Source: Diphasiastrum complanatum
Lineage: Eukaryota > Streptophyta > Lycopodiopsida > Lycopodiales > Lycopodiaceae
Direction: 5' to 3'
NCBI GenBank assembly: GCA_029204225.1
Contig: CM055100.1
Span: 45,657,685-45,721,684, forward strand
DNA: 64,000 bases
The notes under the pieces: model-generated
Database searches by the model: none
Told to the model about the DNA's origin: nothing
The model's input: the letters and a program-made list of their open reading frames with translations, nothing else
Part shown: positions 23,051 to 40,260 of the stretch, one piece after another
How the letters are laid out: each line of letters opens with the position of its first letter
Position numbering within the stretch: the first letter of the stretch is position 1
Program-made: the position numbers and the translations under genes

Positions 23051-23590
23051 TGTTAGCAACAAAAGAAGACTAATCCCATAAGTTAGTGGAAAGCTTATGG
23101 ACGGGCCTCTTGCTATAAGAAGAGAGGCATTTCCCTTCTAAATAACACTTTGAGATTATGCTAAATTGCAATCTTGTGATTGATCTTTCTATTTCCTTGT
23201 GTTCCCTTTGGAAGGTGAATAGCTTGAGGGAAGGTGCTCGGACATCCTCTTGACTCTTTTTCATAGGATTTTATTTGTGGCATGTTCTTATGATGTATAC
23301 TTAGTTAGCCGCAATTCTTGTTATTATTCTCATTTCCCTTTGGGTGTTAGTTAGATTTAGCTAATGGGTTTTGGCTAGTTGGGAACTTAGCCACGCCCTA
23401 GATTAAGCTTGGTTAAGTTGTAATATTATTTCCCCGAGCATTAGTTGGGAAAGCCTTGATGCTCTCTCTTCTCTTTTTCGCTTGTAAGTTTTTATGTAGA
23501 TCTTAAAAAGTGGACGACCGGTCTACCACTAAACTACAACCTAAACCATAGATAGACCTAGCCATTGCATGATTAGATTTACTTCCAACA
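23051..23590 (+). repeat. 3' LTR of the Gypsy element beginning upstream of 17169
   Basis: The 540-bp block has inverted ends TGTT...AACA, a polypurine tract before it, and a TATA-like GCTATAAGAAG near 23114. No matching 5' LTR was found in the window, so the element is 5'-truncated or rearranged. Confidence 0.65.
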
Positions 23591-23640
23591 AAAATATCAA
23601 CTAGTTTAGTTGATTTATCTTGGCAATTTTGAGGCCAACA

Positions 23641-24205
23641 TGAAATTTCAACTTAGCGATAGATTTATTATTTGTCAATAAAGGCCTAAATAGTGTTTGT
23701 ACTATTTTTGGCAAGTACGTTTGTGCATGAGGTCGGATTTGGACCCATTCTAATTGGTTCTAGGTTTTCTGATGAAGTACCAAGAAGTTACCATTTAGGG
23801 CAAGTTTAGGGCAATTGGCCAAGTGAAATTTTGGCAGCTATAAATAGTAATACTAGCATGGAGAAAGTATCATTGTATTCTCATTTTATGTGGAGAATTC
23901 ATCTCTTTTAATTCTATGATTATCTCATGTGTATTTCTCAAGATATCTTGGTTTCTAGTGTGTAGAATGTGATTTTTATTGTTGATCTTGCATCCACACG
24001 TGTGAATGACTATAGGCGGCTGCTGTTGTATGGAGGGATATTACCAAGTCGTATCTAAGTGCTTATGATCATCTTATCATGCATTTCCAAGTTCAAGCAT
24101 GTGTAAAGTGATCATTTGTATCTTATAACTAAATCTAGATGTGCAACCAAATTTGGCTAAAGATCTTAGATCCATCAAGTGTGTTTTGGATATGATTTTT
24201 TCACA
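23641..24205 (+). repeat. Probable solo LTR, Copia type
   Basis: It starts TGAAATTTCAAC and ends ATTTTTTCACA. The end TTAGATCCATCAAGTGTG...TTTTTTCACA parallels the last bases of the young Copia LTR. It contains a TATA-like CTATAAATAG and the dyad CACACGTGTG (23995-24004). No primer site or coding region follows, and target duplications do not match. Confidence 0.5.
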
Positions 24206-25170
24206 AACACCTTGACACATATTGTTACGACCATATTCAGCTAAGGATCTCGAATAGTCCTAATATGGTGGACCGGCCCTCCGATATTCAAGATTGTTGG
24301 TTATGCCTCAATATAATTCATTCTCAAGGCCAGTTTGTAACTAATAACCTTGAGGGAACCCAAACACTTCTATTGAGACATGTGGAGCAGTGCATGGCTT
24401 GTGACGGATGTATCATGAGGATAGCAAGGGATATGTGACCTATGTTTAGATGGAATGCATGGGAGGTCGCATGGATGCATGCATAGACTTACTATCCCTA
24501 TGTATACAGGTAGGGACACGACCTCCTCCATCCTAAGCTTTTGGGATCTAGGTTGTCGGTTTCTCTCCTCTGCTCAGGTATTCACTTGCCATGGCTTGGG
24601 GGTGAGGTGTTCAGATACATCTCAGTTGGATGGGTGGTTTGGCTCCCACTGGTCTCTTTGTGAAAGAGTACGAGCTTTCCACACCTCTCATTTCTTTAAA
24701 AACTAGATGCTTATACTAAACAAATATTCATGCCTGTACTTTGCAAGCTAAAACAGGGCATGGATCTAAAAAATGTACAACCTCATAAAGAATACAACAT
24801 AAACGTACATGAAAAAGATACAAGTTCTCCAAGATTGTCCATAATGCCTCCAAACGTCGAAGATTGCCAACAACATGCTGAAGAAGAAATAAGAAAGAAC
24901 CTTCAAAAGCCACAAATCTTCCAAATATATGCAAGATGCCATTCTCCAAACACTGACTAGAACTAAAAACAACTAACACACAACACTCTCCCATGCATGC
25001 CTCCATGCTCACGATTGAGATTCAACAACCAAACTTTGAAAATGCAAATGGCCACCAAATAGCCTCCACGCAGACATGCATAACTCCACCTCATGCTTCA
25101 TGAACTCCACATCTTAAAGTGCATGCAACATGCAAAACCACATCCGACAAGCAATGAACAAGGAGCATTG
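24206..25170. other. Unclassified stretch
   Basis: A possible LTR start (TGTTACGACC) lies near 24233. A 76-codon plus-strand frame at 24730-24960 has no recognisable domain. Nothing else is supported. Confidence 0.3.
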
Positions 25171-25390
25171 TGCTTCCTCATGTGCAGAGAGGAAGCTCCT
25201 CCTCTTCCTCCAACAAGGAGAAGACATCGAAGAGCAACAAGCGAGTAGCAAACATCATCGCGTTTCCTAATGTGCATAGAGGAAGCTCCTCCTCGAAGAG
25301 CAAGGAGAGCAAGGAGCAAGCAGCAGGCAGCATCGCGCTTCCTTGTGTGCACAGAGGAAGCTCCTCCTCTTCCTCCAACAAGTTCAAGAC
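25171..25390. repeat. Three-unit imperfect minisatellite
   Basis: GAGGAAGCTCCTCCTC, preceded by CTTCCTCATGTGCA-like text, recurs with units starting near 25171, 25261 and 25336. Units one and three also share TTCCTCCAACAAG. In the plus frame each unit encodes an RGSSSSxS-like block, but there is no sign of a real gene. Confidence 0.65.
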
Positions 25391-26360
25391 AACAAAGATA
25401 ACGATGGTCATTGGTCACCTTTTTGCCTTTTCCATCGAGCTCATGGGACATAAATGCAATAAGCACAGACTGAATACATAAATACTAAACACCCACAACC
25501 TAGGAAGGACATGTCATCCAACATCAAAATGTCCCCATAATCTCAGGTATGGAGAGCCAAAATTTGAGAAGCTTTAGATTTAGAAAATGCTTCTTGTTTC
25601 CAAGGGGAGGCTTGAACCTTGGGACCAAAGAAACTGCGGATGCGAAGCTAACAAGTCGAGCCAACCCCGTTGGGTAGTTAGAATGGAGGGCCAAAAATTG
25701 AGAAGCTATAAAAAATGCGAAGTTTTTGAGGATAACTTAGAAAAGGTTCCTTAGCATTGGTGCATGCATTCTATGTTTCAGTAGGCAGGGCCAGGTAGAC
25801 CTAAAGCCAATGGTGACAGGTAGAAAAGAGAAGGCACTCTAGGATTTTCTTCATTTTGACGTGTGTCAGGAAGTTTGAAGGCCATTCGCCTTTCTGTTGG
25901 AATAGGATATAAATTAAAATGAAAAAGCAAGGGAAAAGGAGGCCGGCTAGCCCACCCAGCCATCATCATCAGAGGCCCATGCGCATCGACAACAACGCCA
26001 CGTGTCAGCATCATGGGTCGATGTCACGCGAAGCCAACGGCGATGATGAGCCCCCTGCGCCATGCATGATGGGCATGAATGATGAGTCATGGGTGTGGGC
26101 GATGGAGCGCGTGCTTGCCATCGTCATCATCATCATGCGCGCATGCCTTCGTCGGAGGCAGTGCCACGAGGGAGGGCGGCGGGGGTTTGCTTTGCCGCCG
26201 GTGGAGGAGCAACGGCCGGCAGCGGCGCCGCTCAGGTGGGAGCCGGGATAACGGCCGGCGGCAGACAGGCGGCAGGGCCGATCACGCTCGCTGCCACAGG
26301 CTGCACCCTGGTAGCGCGTCCAGGTGGCACGCCTGGATAACGTTGTCTTTGGTGGAGTCG
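25391..26360. other. Intergenic stretch with a CpG-rich block
   Basis: Bases 26130-26330 are rich in CG (GCCGCCGGTGG, CGGCCGGCGGCAG). They stand out from the AT-rich surroundings and lie 1.4 kb upstream of the host gene. Open frames on both strands here are best explained by base composition. A G-box (CACGTG) lies at 25999-26004. Confidence 0.4.
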
Positions 26361-26365
26361 CCTCA

Positions 26366-27003
26366 CCGTTGGATCTCACCTCAGCTCCTAGGATTCTTCC
26401 ACGTGTACAAACTTAACCTCTCTAGATAGCGCCATGTGGCAAAAATGACACGTGTCTACAATCCAAATGGTAGCTAATAGAACAGGTTTTGCTACTTAGA
26501 CACATCGGTCTGGGCACGGGATATAGTAATCCCGACCACTTTAAGTCTTACAGCCACTGAGCAATCTGACGTATCTAGCCGTTGGATCCCGTCTCCAGCG
26601 TTCCGATTATACCACGTGTCCATATCTAAACCCGTCAGAGCCCTCCAGGTGGCATATATGCCACGTGTACACGATCCAATTGGTCGGGGTATAGTATCAC
26701 TTGCTATCGACTCCCGTCGGTCTGGGCACGGCGACGGGGCTTCATCATTGGCATCTCACCGTTGGATTCTTTTTGATCCGTTCAGATTCAGCCACGTCTT
26801 AAAATCTAAACCATGCAAAAAGGCTCCAAGTGGCGGACTGGCCACGTGTCTACCATCCAAGTGGTTGGCGTAGCCCATCGGTCTAGGCACGGCGACGGGA
26901 CTAATGGCACGCGGGAGTGGTAGCTCAGCCACTTAGATTCGTGCCACGTGGCATACGTTGGCGATTGGACGCTTTAATGATTCATTTATGATACGTGGCA
27001 GAG
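26366..27003 (+). promoter_or_regulatory. Tandem G-box array upstream of the thermospermine synthase gene
   Basis: Diverged units begin with CCGTTGGAT at 26366, 26579 and 26759, and each ends near CATCGGTCTGGGCACGG. Each unit holds two ACGT elements 49-50 bp apart: CACGTG at 26400 and 26449; 26613 and 26662; CACGTC 26793 and CACGTG 26843. A partial fourth unit has CACGTG at 26945 and TACGTGG about 47 bp on. G-boxes bind plant bZIP and bHLH factors, so a light- or hormone-responsive enhancer is likely. That role is inferred, not shown. Confidence 0.65.
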
Positions 27004-27068
27004 TTTGAGTGGTGGAGATGAGATCCAACGGTGGAGGGCTTTGCATCGTCCCGTGCCATCCCGAGCCC

Positions 27069-27110
27069 ATAGTAAAAATAAAAAGGACAAACCTCTCGCT
27101 CTCTCTTGCC
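27069..27110 (+). promoter_or_regulatory. Candidate core promoter of the thermospermine synthase gene
   Basis: An AT-rich AGTAAAAATAAAAAG is followed by a pyrimidine patch (CCTCTCGCTCTCTCTTGCC), a common TATA-plus-Y-patch layout in plants. It lies just inside the ATG-free zone before the start codon. A start of transcription near 27100 is inferred. Confidence 0.35.
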
Positions 27111-27721
27111 ATCTCGCAGGTGCCACTATTTCTGATCTTTCTATCGCCATCTCCCATTTATTTCCTCCCATTTCTGTCAGATTATACGTGGGTGGAGAGG
27201 AATTTCTGAAAGATTGCTCTTTTTGGGTTGATCAGACAATTGGGCTGCTACTTCTGGATCCAAGCTTTTGTGTCATCTGAGCCCAGATACCAACAGCTAC
27301 ACTCAAATTTTCTATTGCTGGTGTTGGGAATTCTTCACTAGGCATCTAAGAAATCTATTTCAAGTCTTTTCTCTCTGAACCCAATTTTGAAACAGTCTAA
27401 GGAAGCATTTCAATCCCTATAACAAGAGCATTTTGGTTTTTGTGCTTGTCACTTCAATCACTCATCAGCTAACTGCCTTTGATCCACAGAAAACTGCCGC
27501 ACAGAAATCAACCATTTTGTGCTCATTCTCAATTTTTTGTGATCCATTCACTGCATTGAATTGGTTTTTGAGTTTGTGCTTCGGTTTTGCTCTAGAGGTG
27601 TGCTGCATTTGCTTTCGGAGAGTTGTAGCTATTGGTTGTAATTTTGTGCTGGCTTTCTGTTGCTCACCGAAAACTGGGAAAAATAGATTCTTCGGAGGTA
27701 AGCCTATTTCCAAAAGACATC
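27111..27721 (+). other. Probable 5' leader of the thermospermine synthase gene
   Basis: No ATG occurs on the plus strand between 27021 and 27721. An ATG-free tract of this length next to the start codon suggests a long leader free of upstream start codons. A donor-like GAGGTAAGCC lies at 27694-27703, so a leader intron is possible but unproven. Confidence 0.5.
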
Positions 27722-30700
27722 ATGGGGGATGTTCACACCAATGGCAAAACTGAGCATTGCAATGGCTCTTCGAAGACGAATGGCACTGTGATGAAAAATG
27801 GGTTTGCAGGGGATGCAGCTCTGCGCAGCAGCAGACCCTCTCTGTGGTTTGAGGAAGAAATTGAAGAAGACCTTCGTTGGGTTTTTAGTGTTTCCAAGTA
27901 CTTCGCCGTCTAAACCCAATTTACGTTTGTAGGGATTAGAAAATGTGCTTAAACTACTTGTGCTCTAAATCTAGCTTTCTTCTTCAACGCATGTCCAGTA
28001 AAAGAGTTGCAAGAGAAGCTTAGGGATCTTTTGTGTTCAGCAGTTCGGTGGTCCCTGGAAATGTCAGTTTAAGTGTAACTTCCAATGCGCTTCAATGCCA
28101 TCAACTGAAATACCAAATGGCTTGATTGCTACCAGGATTTTGCATACAGGATTGAGTAAATTCCAGAATATTGCACTGGTGGACAGTGGTCCCTTTGGAA
28201 AGGTAACATCTCTTTCTGTATCAACCCAGGACGGCCTCCGAATGAACTTGTGTATCGCTTTGAAATTCAGGTTAATAGCCGAACATTCACTTGCTTCTTG
28301 GTTTATTTTCCAAATCCAGTATACTCTAAAAATTTGAAAGAAAAAAGAAAACTGAATCTTACCTTCCGGCGGCCTATCTGGGTGTCCACTTTCATGTTAT
28401 ACTCAGAAATATCAATTTTGAAAAGAGACCTCTTCCGCCCTTACATCCACAGAATTTGTTTGTTGCTTTTGCTAGCAGGCTTTGCAAATAATTAATTTTG
28501 CTTACTAGATGTAGGCTTATAGCAAAGCTTAACGATGCTGTTGTTTTAAGTATCGGCGACACGGTGATTTGAGTAGATGCTTTGTTCTTGAATTAGTATT
28601 TGGTATTTCATTCTGTTGCTGACTTGATTGATGTTAAGATCGTTTCCGTGGTTTGTATGTTCTGTGGATTTGTAGGTCTTAATACTTGATGGAAAGCTGC
28701 AAAGTGCCGAAGCTGATGAGTTTGTTTATCACGAAGCCCTGGTTCATCCGGCGCTCATTCACCATTCAAAGCAAGTATTTTGAGTAGCTTTATTTGTGGC
28801 CGTCTGTAAGACTCTTTACTATTAATCAATGATAATTTTACGTATTGAAGGATGTGCAGAATGTATGCTTACAAATATTTCTTATTGCAGCCCCAAAAAT
28901 GTGTTTATCATGGGTGGTGGAGAAGGTTCCACTGCAAGAGAGACTTTGAGACACAAGAGCGTTCAAAATGTAGTTATGTGTGACATAGACAAGGTGACGC
29001 GGATCTAGACCATCAAGGACAAATAAAGCAGTATTTCATATGTAGCTGTGTGTTTGAACTCCTACGAGATTGTTTTGTTTTGAGGGTAATGTATGTACTA
29101 TGTAGTATGTACACTGGTTGGGATGTTTGCATTTTATCTCAAAAATTTTGTTGGATCTGATTCTACATTCTATCTGAAATAAGTTAAATCTGGTTTTCAA
29201 ATTCTAATCTGATGAAATAAGTTGATCTTGCAGGAGGTTGTAGATTTTTGCAGAGCTTATCTGACATCTAATCGTGAAGCTTTTCGTAGCAACCGACTGG
29301 ATCTTATTATCAATGATGCAAGGTTGGATTTGCTGCTAGATTTTGAAAGCTTTTGCTACATGCAATGTTCTTTTTTTCCATCACCCATCGTGTGTCACTC
29401 TTTCAAATAGACATATGGGCTTATATGTTTTGGAAATAGTTTTTGCTGTGCTGAATTATTTGACTGTGAACAGTTCCACCTGTGTGATGTCCATTAAAAA
29501 TTTTGTACATCCTATTTCCTTCTGACAAGCAGGGCTGAGTTGGAGAAACAAAAAGATACATTTGATGTCATTATTGGTGACCTTGCTGATCCGGTCGAGG
29601 GTGGACCTTGCTATCAACTCTACACCCAATCATTTTATGAAAAGATTGTAAAACAAAGGCTTAATTCAGGAGGAATTTTTGTTACACAGGTGATTACATT
29701 TGAAGTACTGTCTAATCTGCATTCATCCATTGTAAGTCAACATGAAAAATCACTTAGGCAGGGTACCAACCGTTAATCTTCTACAATACCTTCTAACAGA
29801 TGGTGATGTGAAGTAGGTAGTTGCATCTTCCTGACCTCAACATACATCAAGTTCTGATTTTGCAGTTTATGGTACAAATATTTATGATTATTTATATACA
29901 TGACACTACAGGCTGGTCCTGCTGGTATTCTGTCTCATGGAGAAATTTACACATCTATATACAACACTCTGCGACAAGTTTTCAAATGTAATGATACTTT
30001 TAACCTTGTTACTTCCAGAAATTTCTGAGTTGTTGTAAGGGCTTCTTACCACGACTGGCACACTTTGAAGTTTATTTTGTGTCCCTGTGCCCTTCTCATG
30101 CCTGATTTGGAATGTATAACTTACTTCCTTGATTTGATTTGCAGTTGTGGTTCCATATGCTGCTCATGTACCTTCGTTTTCAGATACGTGGGGATGGATA
30201 ATGGTAGTCTTTCTTTTCCTTTCTGTCGATTTTAAATATAAAGTAATCTTTTTCCTTTATATACTGGAATATCTAGATTCTAGACATGCAGGTCACAATT
30301 AGCTGTGAATTTTGATGACCATCCATAACGTGAAAATACTGAGAATTAAAGTTAGTGGGAAATGCATCATGAATACTTTAGACAGGGAAATTTGGTCTGA
30401 CACAGTTTCTGCAGGCTTCTGATCAGCCGTTATGCAAGCTTAGTGTGGAGGAGACAGATTCTAGACTGAAGCAAAGACTCACTGGGGACCTCCGGTTTTT
30501 AGATGGAGAGACTATGACAGCAATTTTTGGTCTTAATAAAACTGTTCGAAGAACGTAAGCTCATAGTTCTTCATCTCTTTTCCTTGATTGCTGAATCAAT
30601 GTAACTTTGTGAGGGTAATTGCAATGCAAATCATGATTGCTATCATTTATGTTAAATTTTGAATGTGCTTAGGTTGGCAGGAAAAGCAAATCATGATTGC

Positions 30701-30825
30701 TAAATGGATCATTTATGTTATATTTTGAATATGTGCTTAGGTTGGCAGGAGAAACCCACGTTTACACTGAGGAGACTGCAAGATATATTCATGGTCACGG
30801 TTCTGCTCAAACGTTATCTCGCTGA
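27722..30825 (+). CDS. ACL5: Thermospermine synthase, ACAULIS5 type, ten exons
   Basis: It transfers an aminopropyl group from decarboxylated S-adenosylmethionine to spermidine, making thermospermine, which restrains xylem differentiation in plants. Exons as I read them: 27722-27897, 28136-28202, 28676-28770, 28891-28993, 29234-29322, 29533-29689, 29912-29987, 30145-30203, 30415-30554, 30741-30825. Phases join perfectly to give 348 residues; Arabidopsis ACL5 is about 339. The N-terminus (about 1-40) is variable and rich in N and G. Then come [23 protein letters not shown] (about 117-126), the cofactor-binding MCDIDKEVVDF (142-152) and the hallmark [17 protein letters not shown] (192-208). [12 protein letters not shown] follows (263-274), and the end is [13 protein letters not shown]. 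The block [16 protein letters not shown] separates this family from spermidine synthases. Intron 3 is GC-AG; all others are GT-AG. The start is the first ATG in about 700 bp. Confidence 0.95.
28771..28890 (+). other. GC-AG intron 3 of the thermospermine synthase gene
   Basis: The donor reads CAAA|GCAAGTAT and the acceptor TTATTGCAG|CCCC. Only this junction gives [16 protein letters not shown]. The nearby GT (GCAA|GTATTT) shifts the frame and destroys the nucleotide-binding block. Confidence 0.85.
30626..30753 (+). repeat. Tandem duplication of the last splice acceptor region
   Basis: GCAAATCATGATTGCT...ATTTATGTTA.ATTTTGAAT.TGTGCTTAGGTTGGCAGGA is present twice (from 30626 and from 30686). Each copy holds the AG acceptor and the first ten bases of exon 10. 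Acceptor one is at 30671-30672 and the true one at 30739-30740. Use of the first would give a TAA at 30701. Confidence 0.85.
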
Positions 30826-31989
30826 GATTAAAGCTCACACTCAAGAGGATAGTATAGTAACACATATGAATAGCCATAATTTTGAATATAGTCATAGTTG
30901 TTTGTAGAAAAGGGCATCTGACCTGGTTTGAAATTACCAGTTGCATTGGAGATATACAAAGCACTATGTATGTTACCTTGCGGGATTAGATTTCTCTCAG
31001 CCCTCTATAGCAAAAAGCACTAACCATTTTGAAAGATTAGTAAGAAAGCACAGTATCTGAACGTTGAGAAGTATAGTTTCAGGGAAAACAAGGCCTTGCC
31101 AAAATTTTTGCTGTTAGAAAGTATAAATGCTTGATTTGGTAGAGCTTGCCGAAGATGAAAGTGCGCTTCAAAAATTGGAGTGCTTAATCAAGCCCTATCA
31201 AGATGGTCGTGACACAAAGTATTCCTCACTGTTAGAACACCCATACGGATCCTTTTTCGGATTGATTTCTCGTTTACTTTGGGATCGGCTTAGTTACATT
31301 ATGAAGTTTGTCAAGTGTGGAAAAATTGTTGAAAGACATGTTGATATTAATTTATTATCTATAAATTCTTGACTCGAAATGATAAATGTTTCCAATTTGT
31401 TTGTTCATCTTCCAGAAAGCGTTGAAATTGTATCTCGTCTAATTCATTCTTGATAACATTTCATTCTTACAATTTTCTGGGACAAAAAAACTAATCAGAT
31501 CATGAAAGATGGAACAAGTTCACAGGATTTTTTTTCAGTCTGTCAGCTGTATCTTTAGTGAATGTGATTTATAATCATCCTGAATGTGATTTTTTTGGCT
31601 GTATAAACTGTGGACCGAATTTTGCTGATAAAAAGCAACTGTAACTTTATCCTAAAATCAAGTTTTGCTGCGATACAAAGCAAAGAAATGCACTATCATC
31701 TACGGAAAACATTGAAGTTCTGAATTGTTACATTACATTTACAGAACATCTGAAATGTTTTCAGAATTCATGTGACTATCATTTCGGTAGTTATAGCAGG
31801 AATTTCAAGTTAAAATTGAATTACCTGGATACAATTCAACTTATAAAGTGTATCTTGTAATTGCAAATTTGGCATTCTTGGTTCAAGATCATTTTGAAGT
31901 ATATTCACCATTCTAAATTTTCACCATTTTAAATTTTCAAACTTCAAAGGTATGTGAACAATAATTGACAATACAGTTTTGCAGTAAAC
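30826..31989. other. 3' flank of the host gene
   Basis: This stretch contains the 3' UTR of the synthase gene; no clear AATAAA-type signal was found. A plus-strand frame at 31127-31372 (MLDLVELAEDESALQKLEC...KYSSLLEHPYGSFFG, 81 codons) looks protein-like. I do not recognise it, and no flanking exon is apparent. Confidence 0.35.
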
Positions 31990-33420
31990 CCAATTTCCTT
32001 GAAAGTTCCCTGGTTTTCTGAACTTCCAACACACTTGGAATTTTTGAAGATCAACAGGCTTTGAAAATCTGAAAGCTCCCTTGTTTTCCGAACTTCCAAC
32101 ACCTGGAATTTATAAAGCTCAACAGGCCTTGAAAATCTGACAACCTGACGTAAATTTTCCCTTTCTGAATGTTGACGAACTCCGAAATTTGAGCATCAAT
32201 GGACTTGGAAAATCTAAAAACCTGAACACCAAAAAATCTTCCCAGGTTTTCCTTTTTCTGAACGTCAAAAAAAAGACCTGGAAGTTTTGGCCATCAGTAG
32301 ATTTGGAAATTCTTTTCAAATATTATCCCTTGATTTCTGAACATCAATAGACTTGGAATTTCTGAGGATAAGAGACTTGGAAAATCCTACATGTAAACCC
32401 GAAAAAATTATTCTTTCCAAATAAAAGTTCCAAATCATGTACAAATAGTGCAGTATGTTCAAAATGTTGCTGAAATTTTTGAGCACTAGTAGACTTGGAG
32501 AATTCAAAAAGCTGAACACAAAAATCTATACAAGTTTGCCCTTCTTTTCTGAACGTCAAAAAAAGACTTGGAAGTTTTGAGCATCTGTAGACTTGGAAAA
32601 TCTGAAGACCTGACAAAAAGAACATCTTTCAAATAAAATTATCCCTTGATTTCTGAACATCAACAGACTTTTTCTGAGTACATATAAGACTTGGAAAATC
32701 TTATTATGTAATCTGAACAAAAAAAATCGTTTCCAAATAAAAGTTTAAAATTATTTATTGATTGATAAGTATCAGACCATGTTTGAAACGTTGATTGATA
32801 CGCTAGGAAAATCTATTCTTTCCAAGCAAAAAAATTGCCCTTCTTTTCTAAACGTCAACAGACTTGGAATTTTTTAGCATCAATAGACTTGGAAAATCTT
32901 ATAATCTGACCAGAAAAAAAGAAATTTCAAATAAATGGAATTGTTGAGCATCAATAGACTTGGAAAATTTATGACCTGACAAAAAAATAATTTCTTTCCA
33001 AATAAGTTTATCCCTTGTTTTCTGAACATCAACAGACATGAAATTTCTGGGCCTAAATGACTCGGAAAATCCTGTGTGTTAAACTGAACAAAAGTAGTCT
33101 TTCCCAAAAGAAGTTTTAAAATAATTCATTGACTGATAAGTATCTGACTATGTTCAAACTGTTGCTGGATTTGGAAAATCTTAAAGTCTGGACAAAAAGT
33201 TTCCACATCAAGTTTTCCCTTCTTTTCTAAACGTCCAGACTTGAATATTTTGATTATCGGTAGAGTTGGAAAATCTATGACCTGACCAAAAAACATCTTT
33301 TCAAATAAAATTTTCCATTTTTCAAGAGTTGACAGATTGGAAATTTTGAGCATAAAAGACTTGGAAAATCTCACAACCTTGACAAAAAAAAAATTCCTGA
33401 TAAAAGTTTCAAATTGTTCA
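31990..33420. repeat. Diverged higher-order tandem repeat downstream of the host gene
   Basis: The phrases GACTTGGAAAATCT and AACATCAACAGACTTGGAA recur throughout. Two subunit types alternate: CCCTTGATTTCTGAACATCA (near 32326, 32640, 33009 with variation) and CCCTTCTTTTCTGAACGTCA (near 32538, 32836, 33217). They form a composite unit of about 310-370 bp that is strongly diverged. Minus-strand frames through it repeat words such as LTFRK and KIFQ, a consequence of the repeat. Confidence 0.75.
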
Positions 33421-39757
<6,337 letters not shown>

Positions 39758-39960
39758 GTGAGGAACAATCCTTCGTACATTACTCCAGAGGGTGAGAGCC
39801 GGTCCACAAGGAGGAGGAGGTTGAATAGAAAATGCAACGCTGTGCGAAGGGCATTATCATCTACATCTATCATCCGTGTTGTTAAGGATGTGACATGTTC
39901 AACTGCAAGTTTGATTTCAACTTGCATAGCGTTATGCCCGTTGGTGATGTTGGTTTTGTA
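39758..39960 (+). pseudogene. Fragment sharing a coding motif with the Helitron-linked ORF at 43300-43390
   Basis: The plus frame reads EYVRNNPSYITPEGESRSTRR and onward into an arginine-rich tail. The minus strand at 43300-43380 encodes VRNHPSYRTPEEESRSARVR. The two are clearly related at nucleotide level as well. I do not recognise the parent protein; it may be a captured or element-specific ORF. Confidence 0.45.
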
Positions 39961-40019
39961 GGTTAATTCAGGAGAGTTTGTCACCCCTGATCATGTTCGT
40001 AGAGATCCCACGTGTAGGA

Positions 40020-40260
40020 CGCCGAAGTTAGAGTCTAGATCGGAGAGGGAGTTGGCTGATAACTTCAAAAAAAACCTTTTTTAAATAAAAGGTGTCATTC
40101 CCAACGTCTTAAAAAACTACATAGTAGTATGGAGTGCTACTTTCCTTCCAAATAGCATCATGGAACTTTATACCTGAATGCGAGGTGATGTGACTTCTTG
40201 TGAGCTACCCATCTTTCAAGCAAGACTCTGTTTTTGCACTATTGAATCAACACCAAAAGT
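40020..40260 (+). pseudogene. Fragment of an unrecognised ORF (ADNFKK motif)
   Basis: The plus strand reads LESRSERELADNFKKNLF, a stop, then IKGVIPNVLKNYIVVWSATFLP. A second copy at 49396-49470 reads ADNFKKKLF..KSVVPNILKN. It occurs both times near reverse transcriptase relics and is probably part of a mobile element ORF. Confidence 0.4.

Noticed and set aside
25600-25690. tRNA or SINE-like words near GGCTTGAACCTTGGGACC
   Set aside because: I could not fold a cloverleaf or find A and B boxes with correct spacing.
26011-26429. Overlapping frames in the CpG-rich block
   Set aside because: They are open on both strands and in several phases because GC-rich sequence lacks stops. No motif is present, and the region lies within the upstream flank of the synthase gene.
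27433-27913. Upstream extension of the synthase protein from a non-ATG start near 27632
   Set aside because: The frame is open, but the family N-terminus is short and variable. The first ATG, at 27722, follows a 700-bp ATG-free leader and gives a length close to known ACL5 proteins.
31990-33420. CRISPR-like array from the regularly repeated phrases
   Set aside because: Repeats are diverged, spacing is irregular, and the window is plant nuclear DNA. It is a degenerate tandem repeat.
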